64,000 bases of DNA from CAVRQM01 sp963838805 (GCA_963838805.1 CAWISK010000002.1:310001-374000), one strand, 5' to 3'. Counted from the stretch's first letter, positions 45,419 through 55,000 are shown. Notes: generated from the letters alone by a model not told the origin. A program made the numbers and translations.

Positions 45419-45925
45419 TCATCCCGGCGCCGCCGGCGCCTCGTCCAGATCCGGCCCCCACATCCGCTCGAGCGCGTACATTGCGCGGGCATCCGGCTTG
45501 AACAGATGCACCACGATGTCGCCGGCGTCGATCAGCACCCAGTCGGCACCGGCCGCGCCCTCGATCTGCACGCGTTTCAGCCCAGCCTCGCGCAGCTTCT
45601 CCTCGAGATGCGTGGCCATCGCCGCGATCTGCCGGTCTGCGAGACCGGTCGCGATCACCATGCGATCGGCAAAGGTCGCGCGGCCGGCGAGATCGAGCGT
45701 CATGACCTCAATGGCCTTGTCGTCCTCGAGGCTGCCCACGATCACAGTTTGCAGGTGTTCGAGGCGTGACGCCTCGGCCTTTTCCCGCCTGGTCTCGGCT
45801 TGGGAGGCGGGGCCGGCGATCGCGGCCTTCTTGCGCGGCGTGCCAGGCTTGGGCGGGGCCGTGGTGGCGAGATGGCCGCCCGTTGCCGCGACGCGCGGCG
45901 CCGGTCGCTTGCGCGCGGACGACAT
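45419..45925 (-). CDS. rsfS: ribosome silencing factor RsfS
   Basis: A 168-residue protein; the last 115 residues are the RsfS/Iojap domain that binds L14 and blocks subunit joining in starvation: LEDDKAIEVMTLDLAGRATFADRMVIATG sits at residues 68-96, and EGAAGADWVLIDAGDIVVHLF near the end. The N-terminal 55 residues are a basic, Pro/Ala-rich extension typical of alphaproteobacterial forms. It follows nadD on the same strand, the standard arrangement. Confidence 0.92.
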   Translation of the reverse strand: MSSARKRPAPRVAATGGHLATTAPPKPGTPRKKAAIAGPASQAETRREKAEASRLEHLQTVIVGSLEDDKAIEVMTLDLAGRATFADRMVIATGLADRQIAAMATHLEEKLREAGLKRVQIEGAAGADWVLIDAGDIVVHLFKPDARAMYALERMWGPDLDEAPAAPG

Positions 45926-45938
45926 GGGGGCGGGTGGC

Positions 45939-46544
45939 TCAGCGGGTGGGGCAGGCGGCTTGCGGGCGATGGGAGATTCCCTCCGGTTGGCGGGCACGAA
46001 TGGCGGTGGCCGAGGCGGAATGCACGCGGCCCGGCAGGAAAGCCCAGCGCGGCGGCGGGGCGTCTGCGAGTCCGTGCGCCCGCCGCGAGGGGACGCGCGC
46101 CGCCCGCAGCCGCTGCGCCGCCCGGCCTGCCAGCGCCGCCGCAGTGTAGGTGGGGCGCGGGAGGACGGCAAAGGGGACCGTGCGGGCGATGCGCAGCCAG
46201 AAGTTCCAGCGTGGCAATTGCCGCAGATTGTCCGCACCCATGAGCCAGATGAATCGCGTGTGCGGGAACCGCCGGCGCAGCAGGCGCAGCGTGTCGGCCG
46301 TGTAGCGCGTGCCGAGCCGGCGCTCGATGTCGGTGGCGATGACGCGCCGGCCGTCGGCGACCGCCCGCGCCGAGCCAAGCCGCTCGGCGAACGGCGCCAT
46401 GCCGTCGCGCGGCTTCAGCGGATTGCCGGGTGTCACCATCAGCCAAACCTGATCAAGGCCCAGCCGGCGCAGCGCCTCCAGGGCGACGTGGCGGTGGCCG
46501 GCATGGGCGGGATTGAACGATCCGCCGAGCAGCCCCACGCGCAC
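45939..46544 (-). CDS. nadD: nicotinate-nucleotide adenylyltransferase
   Basis: A 201-residue NAD biosynthesis enzyme that adenylates nicotinate mononucleotide. VGLLGGSFNPAHAGHRHVA is the nucleotidyltransferase HxGH motif. FIWLMGADNLRQLPRWNFW and SASATAIRARQPEG (the S-x-T-x-IR motif) complete the site. The start was set at GTG 46544 because the Gly-Ser-Phe-Asn motif must be near the N-terminus. It sits between proA and rsfS. Confidence 0.92.
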   Translation of the reverse strand: MRVGLLGGSFNPAHAGHRHVALEALRRLGLDQVWLMVTPGNPLKPRDGMAPFAERLGSARAVADGRRVIATDIERRLGTRYTADTLRLLRRRFPHTRFIWLMGADNLRQLPRWNFWLRIARTVPFAVLPRPTYTAAALAGRAAQRLRAARVPSRRAHGLADAPPPRWAFLPGRVHSASATAIRARQPEGISHRPQAACPTR

Positions 46545-46585
46545 CCGTCTGCCATCGCCCCAAAGCGGAATCGGATCGGCCTTGC

Positions 46586-47857
46586 TCAGGGTCGAACCTG
46601 TCCCGTGCCGTGGATCACGTAGCGGAAGCTGGTGAGCTGCTCCAGGCCGACCGGCCCGCGCGCATGCACCCGTCCGGTAGCGATGCCGATTTCGGCGCCG
46701 AAGCCAAACTCGCCACCGTCGCAGAACTGTGTGGAGGCGTTCCACAATCCGACCGCGCTGGACAGGCCGGAGAGGAATCGCTCGGCGGTTGCGCGGTCCT
46801 GGGTGACGATCGCCTCGGTGTGCTCGCTGCCGTGGCGCAGGATGTGTTCGAGCGCCGCATCCACGCCATCAACGATTGCGACCGATAGCGTGGGGCCGAG
46901 CCATTCGGTCGAGAAATCCGCCTCGGTGGCCGCCGGCAGGTCGGGGACGATGGCGCGCGCCCGCGCATCCGCCCGGAAGCCGCAGCCGAGTGAAGCGAGA
47001 TCGGCCACCAGCAGCGGCAGCAGCGAGGGTGCGATGGCCGCGTCGAGCAGCAGCGTCTCTGTGGCGCCGCAGATGCCGGTGCGACGCATCTTGGCGTTGG
47101 CCAGCACCGACCGCGCCATCGCCGGATCGGCGGCCGCATGGACATAAGTATGGCATAGACCTTCCGCATGGGCGAGCACCGGCACGCGCGATTCGGCCTG
47201 CACGCGACGGACCAGCGACTTGCCGCCGCGCGGGATGATGAGGTCGATCTGCCCGGCAGCCGCCAGCATCGCGCCGACATAGGCGCGGTCGGACGCGGGA
47301 GGCACCTGCATCGCCGCCGCGGGCACACCGGCGGCAGCGAGGCCGGACAACATCGCGGCATGGATTGCCGCCGCCGAATGGAAGGAGTCCGAGCCGCCGC
47401 GCAGGATCACGGCATTGCCCGATTTGAGAGACAGCCCGGCGGCATCGGCGCCGACATTGGGCCGGCTTTCATAGATCATGCCGATCACCCCGATCGGCGT
47501 CGCGATGCGGCGGATGCGCAACCCGTTGGGCCGCGTCCAGTCGGCCAGCGTGCGGCCCAGGGGATCGGGCAGGGCCGCAATGGCCTCGAGCCCGGCGGCC
47601 ATCGCCTCCAGTCGCCGCGCATCGAGCGCTAGCCGGTCGCGGAACGCCGGCGTGCCGCCGGCTGCATCGAAGGCTGCCAGGTCGCGGGCGTTGGCGGCGA
47701 GGATCGCGGCCGCCTCACCGCGAAGTGCGACGGCGGCGGCGGCGAGTGCCGCGTTGCGCGTCTCGGCGGTGCTGGCGGCGAGCCAGCGCGAGGCGTGCCG
47801 GGCGTGGCTCGCGGCCTGGTCCAGCCAGGAGGCTGCGGTGTTCGGCTCGATGTGCAT
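46586..47857 (-). CDS. proA: glutamate-5-semialdehyde dehydrogenase
   Basis: A 423-residue enzyme reducing gamma-glutamyl phosphate to the semialdehyde in proline synthesis. Conserved regions include PIGVIGMIYESRPNV, KSGNAVILRGGSDS, PRGGKSLVRRV, the catalytic cysteine in RRTGICGATETLL and FCDGGEFGFGAEIGIATGRVHARGP, which ends the fold (residues 378-402). The start ATG 47857 fits family length. nadD follows at 42 bases. Confidence 0.95.
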   Translation of the reverse strand: MHIEPNTAASWLDQAASHARHASRWLAASTAETRNAALAAAAVALRGEAAAILAANARDLAAFDAAGGTPAFRDRLALDARRLEAMAAGLEAIAALPDPLGRTLADWTRPNGLRIRRIATPIGVIGMIYESRPNVGADAAGLSLKSGNAVILRGGSDSFHSAAAIHAAMLSGLAAAGVPAAAMQVPPASDRAYVGAMLAAAGQIDLIIPRGGKSLVRRVQAESRVPVLAHAEGLCHTYVHAAADPAMARSVLANAKMRRTGICGATETLLLDAAIAPSLLPLLVADLASLGCGFRADARARAIVPDLPAATEADFSTEWLGPTLSVAIVDGVDAALEHILRHGSEHTEAIVTQDRATAERFLSGLSSAVGLWNASTQFCDGGEFGFGAEIGIATGRVHARGPVGLEQLTSFRYVIHGTGQVRP

Positions 47858-47940
47858 TCCGGCGTGCAGCGGACCATGAAGGTGCTGGGCTGGCAAGACC
47901 GCTCTCCTCCGGCGGAGTGCAGGCTGGTAGGCTTTGCCGC

Positions 47941-48315
47941 ATGCCGGACCAGCCGATCGAGCGCCTGCGCGCACTCTGTCTCGCACTTCCCGAAGCGGTG
48001 GAAAGGCAGACATGGGGGCGCCCGACGTTCCGGGTGCGCGACAGGATTTTCGCCATGCAATCCGGGGACGACCAGCATATCTCCTTTCTGTGCAAGGCGC
48101 CCGCGGGCAGCCAGGCGATCCTGGTCGGCGCCGATCCGCAACGGTTTTTCGTGCCGCCCTATGTCGGCCACAAGGGGTGGGTCGGGATGCGGCTCGACGC
48201 CGATCCGAATTGGGAGGAAGTGGCCGCTCTGGTCACGCGCAGCTACTGGCTGATCGCGCCGAAGCGGCTCGCGCAATTCATTGAGATGCCCCCGCCCGCC
48301 GACGAGGAGATTTGA
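47941..48315 (+). CDS. MmcQ/YjbR family protein
   Basis: A 124-residue cytosolic protein of the MmcQ/YjbR family, a double-wing DNA-binding-like fold of unknown biological role. WGRPTFRVRDRIFAM, FVPPYVGHKGWVGMRLD and VTRSYWLIAPKRL are the family motifs. It diverges from proA and overlaps the downstream membrane gene by TGATG. Confidence 0.9.
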   Translation: MPDQPIERLRALCLALPEAVERQTWGRPTFRVRDRIFAMQSGDDQHISFLCKAPAGSQAILVGADPQRFFVPPYVGHKGWVGMRLDADPNWEEVAALVTRSYWLIAPKRLAQFIEMPPPADEEI

Positions 48316-49052
48316 TGCCTGACCTGATCCATGGCTTGCCTTCGCTGCTGGCAGCGTTCCTGGCCTCGCTGGTGGAGTTCGTGGAGGCGCTGACGGTGGT
48401 GCTGGCGGTGGGCGTCACGCGCGGCTGGCGCGGGGCGCTGACCGGCACGGCGCTGGCGCTCGTTGTCCTGGCGGCGCTGGTGCTGGTGTTCGGCCCGGCG
48501 TTGGCGCGTATTCCGCTGCACGCGCTCCAGCTCGGCGTGGGCGTGCTGCTGCTGCTGTTCGGCCTGCGCTGGCTGCGCAAGGCGGTGCTGCGCGCGGCCG
48601 GGCGCATTCCGCTGCACGACGAGGCGGCTAGCTTTGCCAGCAGCACCGCCCGGCTGCGAGAGGCTGCACCGCTGGCCGGCGGCTGGGACCGGATCGGAAT
48701 CGCCACCGCCTTCCAGATCGTCATGCTGGAAGGCATCGAGGTCGTGTTTATCGTCATCGCCCTCGGGGCGGCCGGCGGGATGCTGCTGCCGGCGACGATC
48801 GGGGCACTCGCGGCCCTGGTCGTGGTGATGCTGCTGGGGGCGGCGCTACATCAGCCGCTGGCGCGCATCCCGGAAAATACGCTGAAATTCGCCGTCGGCT
48901 GCCTGCTGAGCGGCTTCGGCACGTTCTGGACGGGCGAGGCGATCGGCGTCGCGTGGCCGGGGGCGGATTGGTCGATCGTCTGGCTGGTCGCCGGGTTCCT
49001 GGTGGTGGCGCTCGCCCTGGTCGGCATCAAGCGCGCGGAGCAGCCAGCTTGA
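48315..49052 (+). CDS. polytopic membrane protein with duplicated E-x-x-E motifs (COG4280-like)
   Basis: A 245-residue inner-membrane protein with seven or so spans. Two related acidic motifs, VEFVEALTVVLAVG near residue 20 and LEGIEVVFIVIALG near residue 140, mark an internal duplication and recall metal-transport proteins such as GDT1 or the REGLE motif of FTR1. That suggests cation transport, without proof. The start ATG 48315 overlaps the YjbR stop and the end overlaps the next small gene by TTGA. Confidence 0.8.
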   Translation: MPDLIHGLPSLLAAFLASLVEFVEALTVVLAVGVTRGWRGALTGTALALVVLAALVLVFGPALARIPLHALQLGVGVLLLLFGLRWLRKAVLRAAGRIPLHDEAASFASSTARLREAAPLAGGWDRIGIATAFQIVMLEGIEVVFIVIALGAAGGMLLPATIGALAALVVVMLLGAALHQPLARIPENTLKFAVGCLLSGFGTFWTGEAIGVAWPGADWSIVWLVAGFLVVALALVGIKRAEQPA

Positions 49053-49243
49053 GCGCACTGTCCTCCGTGGTGCGGGAGCTGGCCGGCCTGTTCGTCGACG
49101 ATGGCTCGCTTGCCCTGCTTGCGGTGGTCTGGGTCGCCGCCTCGACATGGCTGCTGCCGCTGCTGCTGCCGCCGGGTGGCTGTGCCGCTCTGCTGTTCGC
49201 GGGCCTCGCGGCGGCGCTGGCCTACAGCGTCATGCGGGCATGA
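49049..49243 (+). CDS. small two-span membrane protein
   Basis: A 64-residue protein from TTG 49049, sharing TTGA with the stop of the upstream membrane gene. It has two hydrophobic segments (LALLAVVWVAASTWLLPLLL and ALLFAGLAAALAYSVM) joined by a PPGG turn. The overlap argues for coupling to its neighbour, perhaps as an accessory subunit. No family is recognised. Confidence 0.55.
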   Translation: MSALSSVVRELAGLFVDDGSLALLAVVWVAASTWLLPLLLPPGGCAALLFAGLAAALAYSVMRA

Positions 49244-49348
49244 CCACTGGGCCGGCGAGACCGGCCAATGTTGAGAATTGTTTCCAGGGGCCGAATTCGC
49301 CGGTCCGCCGTTTGACAGTGCTGGCGTGCCGCAACCACTCTCGCACGT

Positions 49349-50960
49349 ATGCTGCAAGCGCGCGTGCCGGGACCGGAGGGAGCGTTCTTTCGCGATGGCA
49401 GCGAGGCTGCCAGCCTGCGGTCCGGCCCTTCGACCACTATCCGCCTCGGCCGCGCGGTGGCAGATGGCTGGCCCGGATCGCTGGTGCTCTGCGTGGCGTT
49501 GCTGGCAAGGCTGTACGGGATCACCGCCAAGCCGGTACTGGCTGGACGAGATCACGACCCTGCAGCGCTCGTCGCGCTCGCTGCTGGGGCTCATCTCCGA
49601 CTCGCTCTCCCACCACCATCTGCCTGCCTATTTCCTGCTGACCTCCTGGCTGCAATCGTTCGGCGACGATGGCGAGGGCATCATGCGCCTGCCCTCGGCG
49701 GTGTTCGGGGCCGCCTCCTGCTGGGTGCTGTGGCGCACGGGCCGCCTGCTGGGCGGTCAGGGGGCCGGGCTCGCGGCGGGGCTGCTGCTGGCGCTGTCAC
49801 CGATGCAGGTGCAGTACGGGCAGGAGGCGCGCTCCTACGCGCTGCTGACGCTGCTCATCGCGATCGCGCTGCACGGCCTGGTGGCGCTGGCGCACGATCC
49901 ATGCCGGGCCGCGTTGCCGTGGCGCGACAGGCGGGCACCGCGCGGCGACTGGGCGGCCTACGTGCTGGGCACGGTGGGGGCGCTGAACGTGCTGAGCGTG
50001 GCGCTGTTCTGGGTTCTCGCGGCGAGCCTGGCGGCGCTGCTGATTGCCCGCAGCCGGGAACTGGCGGAGCCGGCGGATGCAAGGCGGCAGTTCCTGCGGC
50101 GCTGGGTCTGGGCGCACGGCATCATCGCAGCCCTGTCGCTGCCCTGGTTCGTGGCGATGTGGGTCGCAGCCAAGGGGCAGATGGCGAGCGGCCTGGATTG
50201 GGTGCCGGCGCTGACCTTCGAGCGGCTGTGGTCGACGCTCGCGGTGGTCTATCTGCACGGCATTTCCAGCCTGATCAGCTTCCAACTGTTCCCGTCGGGC
50301 GTGCCCTGGTTCGGGGCGGTCGTGCTGGCGCTGGCTGCCTGTGGCGTGCTGGCGCTGTGGCGGCGCAGCGGCGGGGTGCTGGCGGCGCTGCTGTTCGGCG
50401 CGGCGCTGCTGCCGGTCAGCCTCGCCGCGATCTCGCTCGTGCATCCGGTCTGGATGCCGCGCTACGTGCTGTGGAGTGCGGTGCCGTTCTTCGCCCTCAC
50501 CGGCGCGGGCATGGTGCTGCTACGGCCGCGGTTGCGGGTGACGGTGGCGCTGGGGGTCGGCGCGCTCGCCGCCTTGAACCTGCTCCCCTACTACAACACC
50601 GAAACCAAGCCGCGCTGGGATCTGGCGGCCGCCGATCTGCGCGCCGACTGGCGGCCGGCCGATCTGGTGCTGGTGGACGATCCGGCCGCCATCCGCATGA
50701 TGAACGTCTATCTGCGCCGCAGCGGCAATACTCTGGCACCGCAGCACTGGGTAACCGACGTGCGGCAGGCGACGGCGGCCCTGGCCGCGGGCAGCCGCGT
50801 CTGGGCGGTGCAGGGCAGGGTGGGCCAGGCCGACGAGCGCACCATCGAGGGTTTCCTGGACAAGATCGCGCCGCTCGGCGAGCCGGCCGTGCGCGACGTG
50901 GAGGGGCTGGACGTGCTGGTGCTGCGCTTCGATCCGCCGGATTCCGACTCGCCGCCGTGA
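49349..50960 (+). pseudogene. GT39-type (GT-C) membrane glycosyltransferase, one frameshift
   Basis: About 537 codons of a polytopic GT-C enzyme in the dolichyl-phosphate-mannose/ArnT-like family, which takes sugar from a polyprenyl-phosphate carrier on the outer face of the inner membrane. The first span (SLVLCVALLARLYGI) is in one frame; after a one-base shift near 49534 the catalytic loop YWLDEITTLQRSS with its Asp-Glu pair appears. QVQYGQEARSYALLTLL and HPVWMPRYVLWSAVPF follow. The C-terminal 130 residues are a soluble periplasmic domain. ATG 49349 is the best start; acceptor unknown. Confidence 0.85.
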
Positions 50961-51411
50961 TGCAGGCGGGCGTTGGCGGGTGGCGGATTTCGCCCCGTAT
51001 GATGCCCCGGAACGGGGTGAAGAGCGGGGAAGCGGCGTGGCGGGAGGCGCAGCAGGCATTTGCGTTCAAGGCTCAGCCGATGACGATCTGCGCATATGCG
51101 GTGGATTGCGACGACGTGGCCGATCTGACCGAGCCTGCGGGACGCGCTGGCCTGGGTGTCGGCCCCTCGGACATGGGTGGCAATTGGGAAGACATGGCCT
51201 CCCGCGGTCTCGTTCCGCCGAGCTGGGTTCTGGCACGCCGCCTTTTTGCGACAGGTCTCGCCGCCGTTATTGTGCCGAGTTTCGCTCCAGGCGCCTTGCC
51301 ATCCGACAGAAACATCGTGTTCTGGCGCTGGGGCGACCGCCGCCGCACCAGGTTCGGGTGATCGACGATGCGAGGCGCCTGCCTCGGGACGCGCGGTCCT
51401 GGATGGGCTGA
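50960..51411 (+). pseudogene. truncated RES-domain (NAD phosphorylase toxin) remnant
   Basis: The middle and end of a RES domain are visible: EAQQAFAFKAQPMTICAYAVD, DVADLTEPAGRAGLGV, WEDMASRGLVPPSWVLARRL, IVPSFAPGALPSDRNIVFWRW and, after a frameshift near 51340, HQVRVIDDARRLPRD. The N-terminal part with the conserved arginine and the R-x-N/GGR-type motifs is absent, replaced by a short unrelated lead-in after the glycosyltransferase stop. RES proteins are toxins paired with an Xre antitoxin; no antitoxin gene is present. This copy should be inactive. Confidence 0.75.
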
Positions 51412-51590
51412 ACGGGCCGCTTCTTCTTGACTTGCGGGCGGGCCGGCGTATGTAGCGTGCCCAACCGCAACCGAGCCTGCGCGGATGTCGCGCGGGCCAG
51501 TCGTGTTCCGCCAGCCTTGATCCTCGGCGGATCGCGCATTCGCTCGCCCGCCCGATAGCGGCGGCCGACCTCAAGGACAGACCCATCCAC

Positions 51591-53324
51591 ATGGCATCCC
51601 GCGCCACCGCCGTCGCTTACGCCGAACCCACCGACCATATGCACGGCGAGGATTTCGCCTCGCTGCTCGATCAGACCCTGGGCCGCGACAGCGGCTTCGA
51701 GGGCTCTGTCGTCACCGGCCGCGTGGTGCGACTGACCGAGGAGTTCGCCATCGTCGATGTCGGCCTCAAGAGCGAAGGCCGCGTGGCGCTCAAGGAATTC
51801 GCCGCCCCCGGCCAGGCGCCCGAGGTCAAGCCCGGCGATCACGTCGAACTGTTCGTCGAGCGGTACGAGGATCGCGACGGCTCCATCGTGCTGTCGCGCG
51901 AGAAGGCGCGGCGCGAGGAGGCCTGGACCAATCTGGAGCGCGCCTTCGGCGAGCAGAAGCGCGTGGACGGCACGATCTACGGCCGGGTCAAGGGTGGATT
52001 TACGGTCGATCTCGGCGGCGCGGTCGCGTTCCTGCCGGGCAGCCAGGTCGATATCCGCCCGGTGCGCGACGTGACGCCGCTGATGGGCACGCCGCAGCCG
52101 TTCCAGATCCTGAAGATGGACCGCGCCCGCGGCAACATCGTCGTGAGCCGCCGCGCGGTGCTGGAGGAGACGCGCGCCGAGCAGCGCAGCGAGCTGATCC
52201 AGGGGCTGAAGGAAGGCATGATCCTCGACGGCGTGGTGAAGAACATCACCGATTACGGCGCCTTCGTCGATCTCGGCGGCGTCGATGGCCTGCTGCACGT
52301 GACCGACATCGCCTGGCGCCGCATCAACCATCCGAGCGAGGCCTTGCAGATCGGCCAGCAGGTGAAGGTGCAGGTGATCCGCTTCAACAGCGAGACGCAG
52401 CGCATCAGCCTCGGCATGAAGCAGCTCGAGGCCGATCCGTGGGAGGGTGTGGCCGCGAAATATCCGCCGGGTGCCAAATACACCGGCCGCGTCACCAACA
52501 TCACCGATTACGGCGCCTTCGTCGAACTGGAGCCGGGTGTCGAGGGACTGGTCCATGTCTCGGAGATGAGCTGGACCAAGAAGAACGTGCATCCCGGCAA
52601 GATCGTCGCCACCAGTCAGGAGGTGGAGGTGGTGGTGCTGGACGTGGACAGCGCCAAGCGCCGCATCTCGCTCGGCCTGAAGCAGGTGCAGCGCAATCCC
52701 TGGGAGCAGTTCCAGGACGAGCATCCGGTCGGCAGCACTCTCGAGGGCGAGATCCGCAACATCACCGAGTTCGGCCTGTTCATCGCCGCCGGGCCCGACA
52801 TCGACGGCATGGTGCACATGTCCGACCTGTCCTGGGACGAGCCGGGCGAACTCGCGATCGCCAAATACGAAAAGGGCCAGACCGCCCGCGCCAAGGTGCT
52901 GGACGTGGATGTGGAGAAGGAGCGCATCAGCCTCGGCATCAAACAGTTGCAGGACGACCCGGCGGCCAGCGTGCTGGATCGCGTCCATAAGGGCGATGTC
53001 GTCACCTGCGTCGTGACCGCGGTGCAGTCGAACGGCATCGAGGTTAAGGTGGACGATGTGCTGACCGGCTTCATCCGTCGCGCCGAGCTGTCGGCCGACA
53101 AGACCGAGCAGCGGCCGGATCGCTTCGCCGTGGGCGAGAAGATCGATGCGCTGGTGCAGTCGGTCGATCGCGCCTCGCGCCGGCTGACCCTGTCCATCAA
53201 GGGCCGCGAGCAGACCGAGAACAAGCAGGCGATCGCCGAATACGGCACCTCGGACAGCGGGGCCTCGCTGGGCGACATCCTGGGTGCGGCGATCCGTCGC
53301 CGCAACCAGCAGATCGTGGAGTGA
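51591..53324 (+). CDS. rpsA: 30S ribosomal protein S1
   Basis: A 577-residue mRNA-binding ribosomal protein with six S1/OB repeats. GSVVTGRVVRLTEEFAIVDVG opens the first repeat at residues 37-57; KNITDYGAFVDLGGVDGLLHVTD and NITDYGAFVELEPGVEGLVH mark the third and fourth. The N-terminal EDFASLLDQTL is the usual S2-binding helix. The cmk gene that often precedes rpsA is missing here and replaced by the RES remnant. It leads sppA-ihfB. Confidence 0.97.
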   Translation: MASRATAVAYAEPTDHMHGEDFASLLDQTLGRDSGFEGSVVTGRVVRLTEEFAIVDVGLKSEGRVALKEFAAPGQAPEVKPGDHVELFVERYEDRDGSIVLSREKARREEAWTNLERAFGEQKRVDGTIYGRVKGGFTVDLGGAVAFLPGSQVDIRPVRDVTPLMGTPQPFQILKMDRARGNIVVSRRAVLEETRAEQRSELIQGLKEGMILDGVVKNITDYGAFVDLGGVDGLLHVTDIAWRRINHPSEALQIGQQVKVQVIRFNSETQRISLGMKQLEADPWEGVAAKYPPGAKYTGRVTNITDYGAFVELEPGVEGLVHVSEMSWTKKNVHPGKIVATSQEVEVVVLDVDSAKRRISLGLKQVQRNPWEQFQDEHPVGSTLEGEIRNITEFGLFIAAGPDIDGMVHMSDLSWDEPGELAIAKYEKGQTARAKVLDVDVEKERISLGIKQLQDDPAASVLDRVHKGDVVTCVVTAVQSNGIEVKVDDVLTGFIRRAELSADKTEQRPDRFAVGEKIDALVQSVDRASRRLTLSIKGREQTENKQAIAEYGTSDSGASLGDILGAAIRRRNQQIVE

Positions 53325-53346
53325 CAGCGGGTCCGGGCTCTCTCGC

Positions 53347-54291
53347 ATGAGTCTGGAGACCGATCTGCTGGTGGACCGGCGGCGCCTGAAGCGGCGCCTG
53401 TCCGGCTGGCGGATCGTGGCGGTGCTGGCCCTGCTCGGCTGCGTGCTGATCGCAATCGGGCGCACCGGGGTCGGTCTGCCGCGTCCGCACGTGGCACGGC
53501 TTTCCGTGACCGGCATCATCGGCGATGACCGCAAACTGGCGGAGCGGGTCACGGCGCTGGCCACCGATCCCGAAATCCGCGCGCTGATCGTCAGCATCAA
53601 CAGTCCCGGCGGCAGCGTGGCAGGCGGCGAGGGGCTGCATGACGCGATCGAGGCGGTTGCCGCGAGGAAGCCGGTGGTTGCGGTGATGGGCGGGGTGGCG
53701 GCCTCGGCCGGCTACATGATCGCGGTGCCGGCGGCGCGCATCTTCGCCCGCGACGCGACGCTCACCGGCTCGATTGGCGTCATCCTGCAAACTGGCGAGA
53801 TTTCCGGTCTGCTGGACAAGATCGGTGTCACCGCCGAGGCGATCACCTCCGGGCCGCTCAAGGACCAGCCGAGCCTGACCAAGCCGCTCAGCCAGCAGGG
53901 GCGGGACGTGCTGCACGGGCTGGTGATGGACCTCTACGACCAGTTCGTGGGCATGGTGGCGGCCGGGCGGCACATGACGCCGGATCAGGTGCGGGCGCTC
54001 GCCGACGGCCGCGCCTATACCGGGCGGCAGGCGCTGAAGCTGGGGTTGGTCGATCAGATCGGCGGCGAGGCCGAGGCGCGGGCCTGGCTTGCGGCGCATC
54101 GCGGCGTGGCGGCGGGGCTTGCGGTGCGGGATGTCGAGCGCAAGACCTTCCTTGAGCGCAATCTTGGTGCCAGCCTGGGCGGAATGCTGCTTGGTGCGCT
54201 GCTGGGCGATGAGGCGAAAACCGTTCTTGCTCAAGGCGTTAGGCTTGACGGCGCATGGGCGGTCTGGCAACCTTCCGCATCCGGCCCGTAG
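53347..54291 (+). CDS. sppA: signal peptide peptidase SppA (S49 family)
   Basis: A 314-residue membrane-anchored serine protease that degrades cleaved signal peptides. One span lies at residues 23-38. SINSPGGSVAGGEGL precedes the nucleophile Ser120 in GGVAASAGYMIA. Lys172 in SGPLKDQPS is the likely general base. DGRAYTGRQALKLGLVDQIGG is the C-terminal signature. It is the short 36-kDa type. It starts 22 bases after rpsA and lies upstream of ihfB. Confidence 0.94.
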   Translation: MSLETDLLVDRRRLKRRLSGWRIVAVLALLGCVLIAIGRTGVGLPRPHVARLSVTGIIGDDRKLAERVTALATDPEIRALIVSINSPGGSVAGGEGLHDAIEAVAARKPVVAVMGGVAASAGYMIAVPAARIFARDATLTGSIGVILQTGEISGLLDKIGVTAEAITSGPLKDQPSLTKPLSQQGRDVLHGLVMDLYDQFVGMVAAGRHMTPDQVRALADGRAYTGRQALKLGLVDQIGGEAEARAWLAAHRGVAAGLAVRDVERKTFLERNLGASLGGMLLGALLGDEAKTVLAQGVRLDGAWAVWQPSASGP

Positions 54292-54313
54292 GCCCGGCAG
54301 GGAGGGTTGCGGC

Positions 54314-54646
54314 ATGACGAAATCCGAGCTGATTGCCGAGCTGTCGCGCGACAACCCGCATCTGCTGGGGCGCGACGTCGAGACGATCGTTGCCACCATC
54401 TTTGACGAGATCACGGCGGCGCTGGCGCGCGGCGAGCGGATCGAGTTGCGCGGCTTCGGCGCTTTTACCGTGAAGCGGCGCGATGCGCGCACCGGGCGCA
54501 ATCCACGCACCGGCGCCGCGGTGCCGGTGGACGAGAAGGTGGTCCCGTTCTTCAAGGCCGGCAAGGAACTGCGTGAGCGGGTCAATCGCGGCAAGCCGGC
54601 CTCCGGGACGCGGGGCCACGCGCGCGTGCAATCCGTGCCGGCCTGA
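54314..54646 (+). CDS. ihfB: integration host factor subunit beta
   Basis: A 110-residue HU/IHF-family DNA-bending protein. MTKSELIAELSRDNPHL begins the helical body. The beta-arm reads GFGAFTVKRRDARTGRNPRTG with the intercalating proline in NPRTG, and VPFFKAGKELRERVN is the last helix. A 14-residue basic tail follows the standard length. The position behind rpsA-sppA is the classical rpsA-himD neighbourhood. Confidence 0.96.
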   Translation: MTKSELIAELSRDNPHLLGRDVETIVATIFDEITAALARGERIELRGFGAFTVKRRDARTGRNPRTGAAVPVDEKVVPFFKAGKELRERVNRGKPASGTRGHARVQSVPA

Positions 54647-54658
54647 TCGCGCGCCGCC

Positions 54659-54997
54659 ATGCTGCGCATCCTGATCGCCCTGCCGCTGCTGTTGCTGCTG
54701 GTGCTGTTCGCGCTGTCGAACACGCAGACGGTGCGGCTCGGCCTGTGGCCTACCGATCTGTCGCTCGATCTGCCGCTCGCCATCGCCGTGCTGGCGGCAA
54801 TGGGGATCGCGTTCCTGATCGGTGCGGTGGTGCTGTGGGTGAGCGTGCTGGGTGCGCGCCTGCGTGCGCGCCGGGCAGAGCACGCGATGCGGCTGCTCGA
54901 GGCGCAGGTCGCCGAGCTGAAGGCCGAACTGGCTTCGCTGCGCGCGCGGGCGACGGGGCTGCCGCCGGGCGAGCAAGGGCCGCGCGGTGGCCCTGAG
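54659..54997 (+). CDS. lapA: LapA-domain membrane protein, open reading frame continues into pyrF
   Basis: About 110 residues with two membrane spans (RILIALPLLLLLVLFALSN and PLAIAVLAAMGIAFLIGAVVLWV), the LapA motif SNTQTVRLGLWP and a C-terminal coiled coil (LLEAQVAELKAELASLRAR). LapA partners LapB in lipopolysaccharide homeostasis in E. coli. There is no stop codon between this domain and pyrF in the same frame: the frame runs from 54659 to 55684. Either a LapA-PyrF fusion exists or a one-base error hides a stop; the +1 frame would end at TGA 55010-55012. Confidence 0.75.
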
Positions 54998-55000
54998 CAC

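Noticed and set aside
51267..53600. 777-codon minus-strand open frame antisense to rpsA
   Set aside because: Composition is typical of the reverse strand of a repeated S1 gene and the apparent internal repeats mirror the S1 domains.
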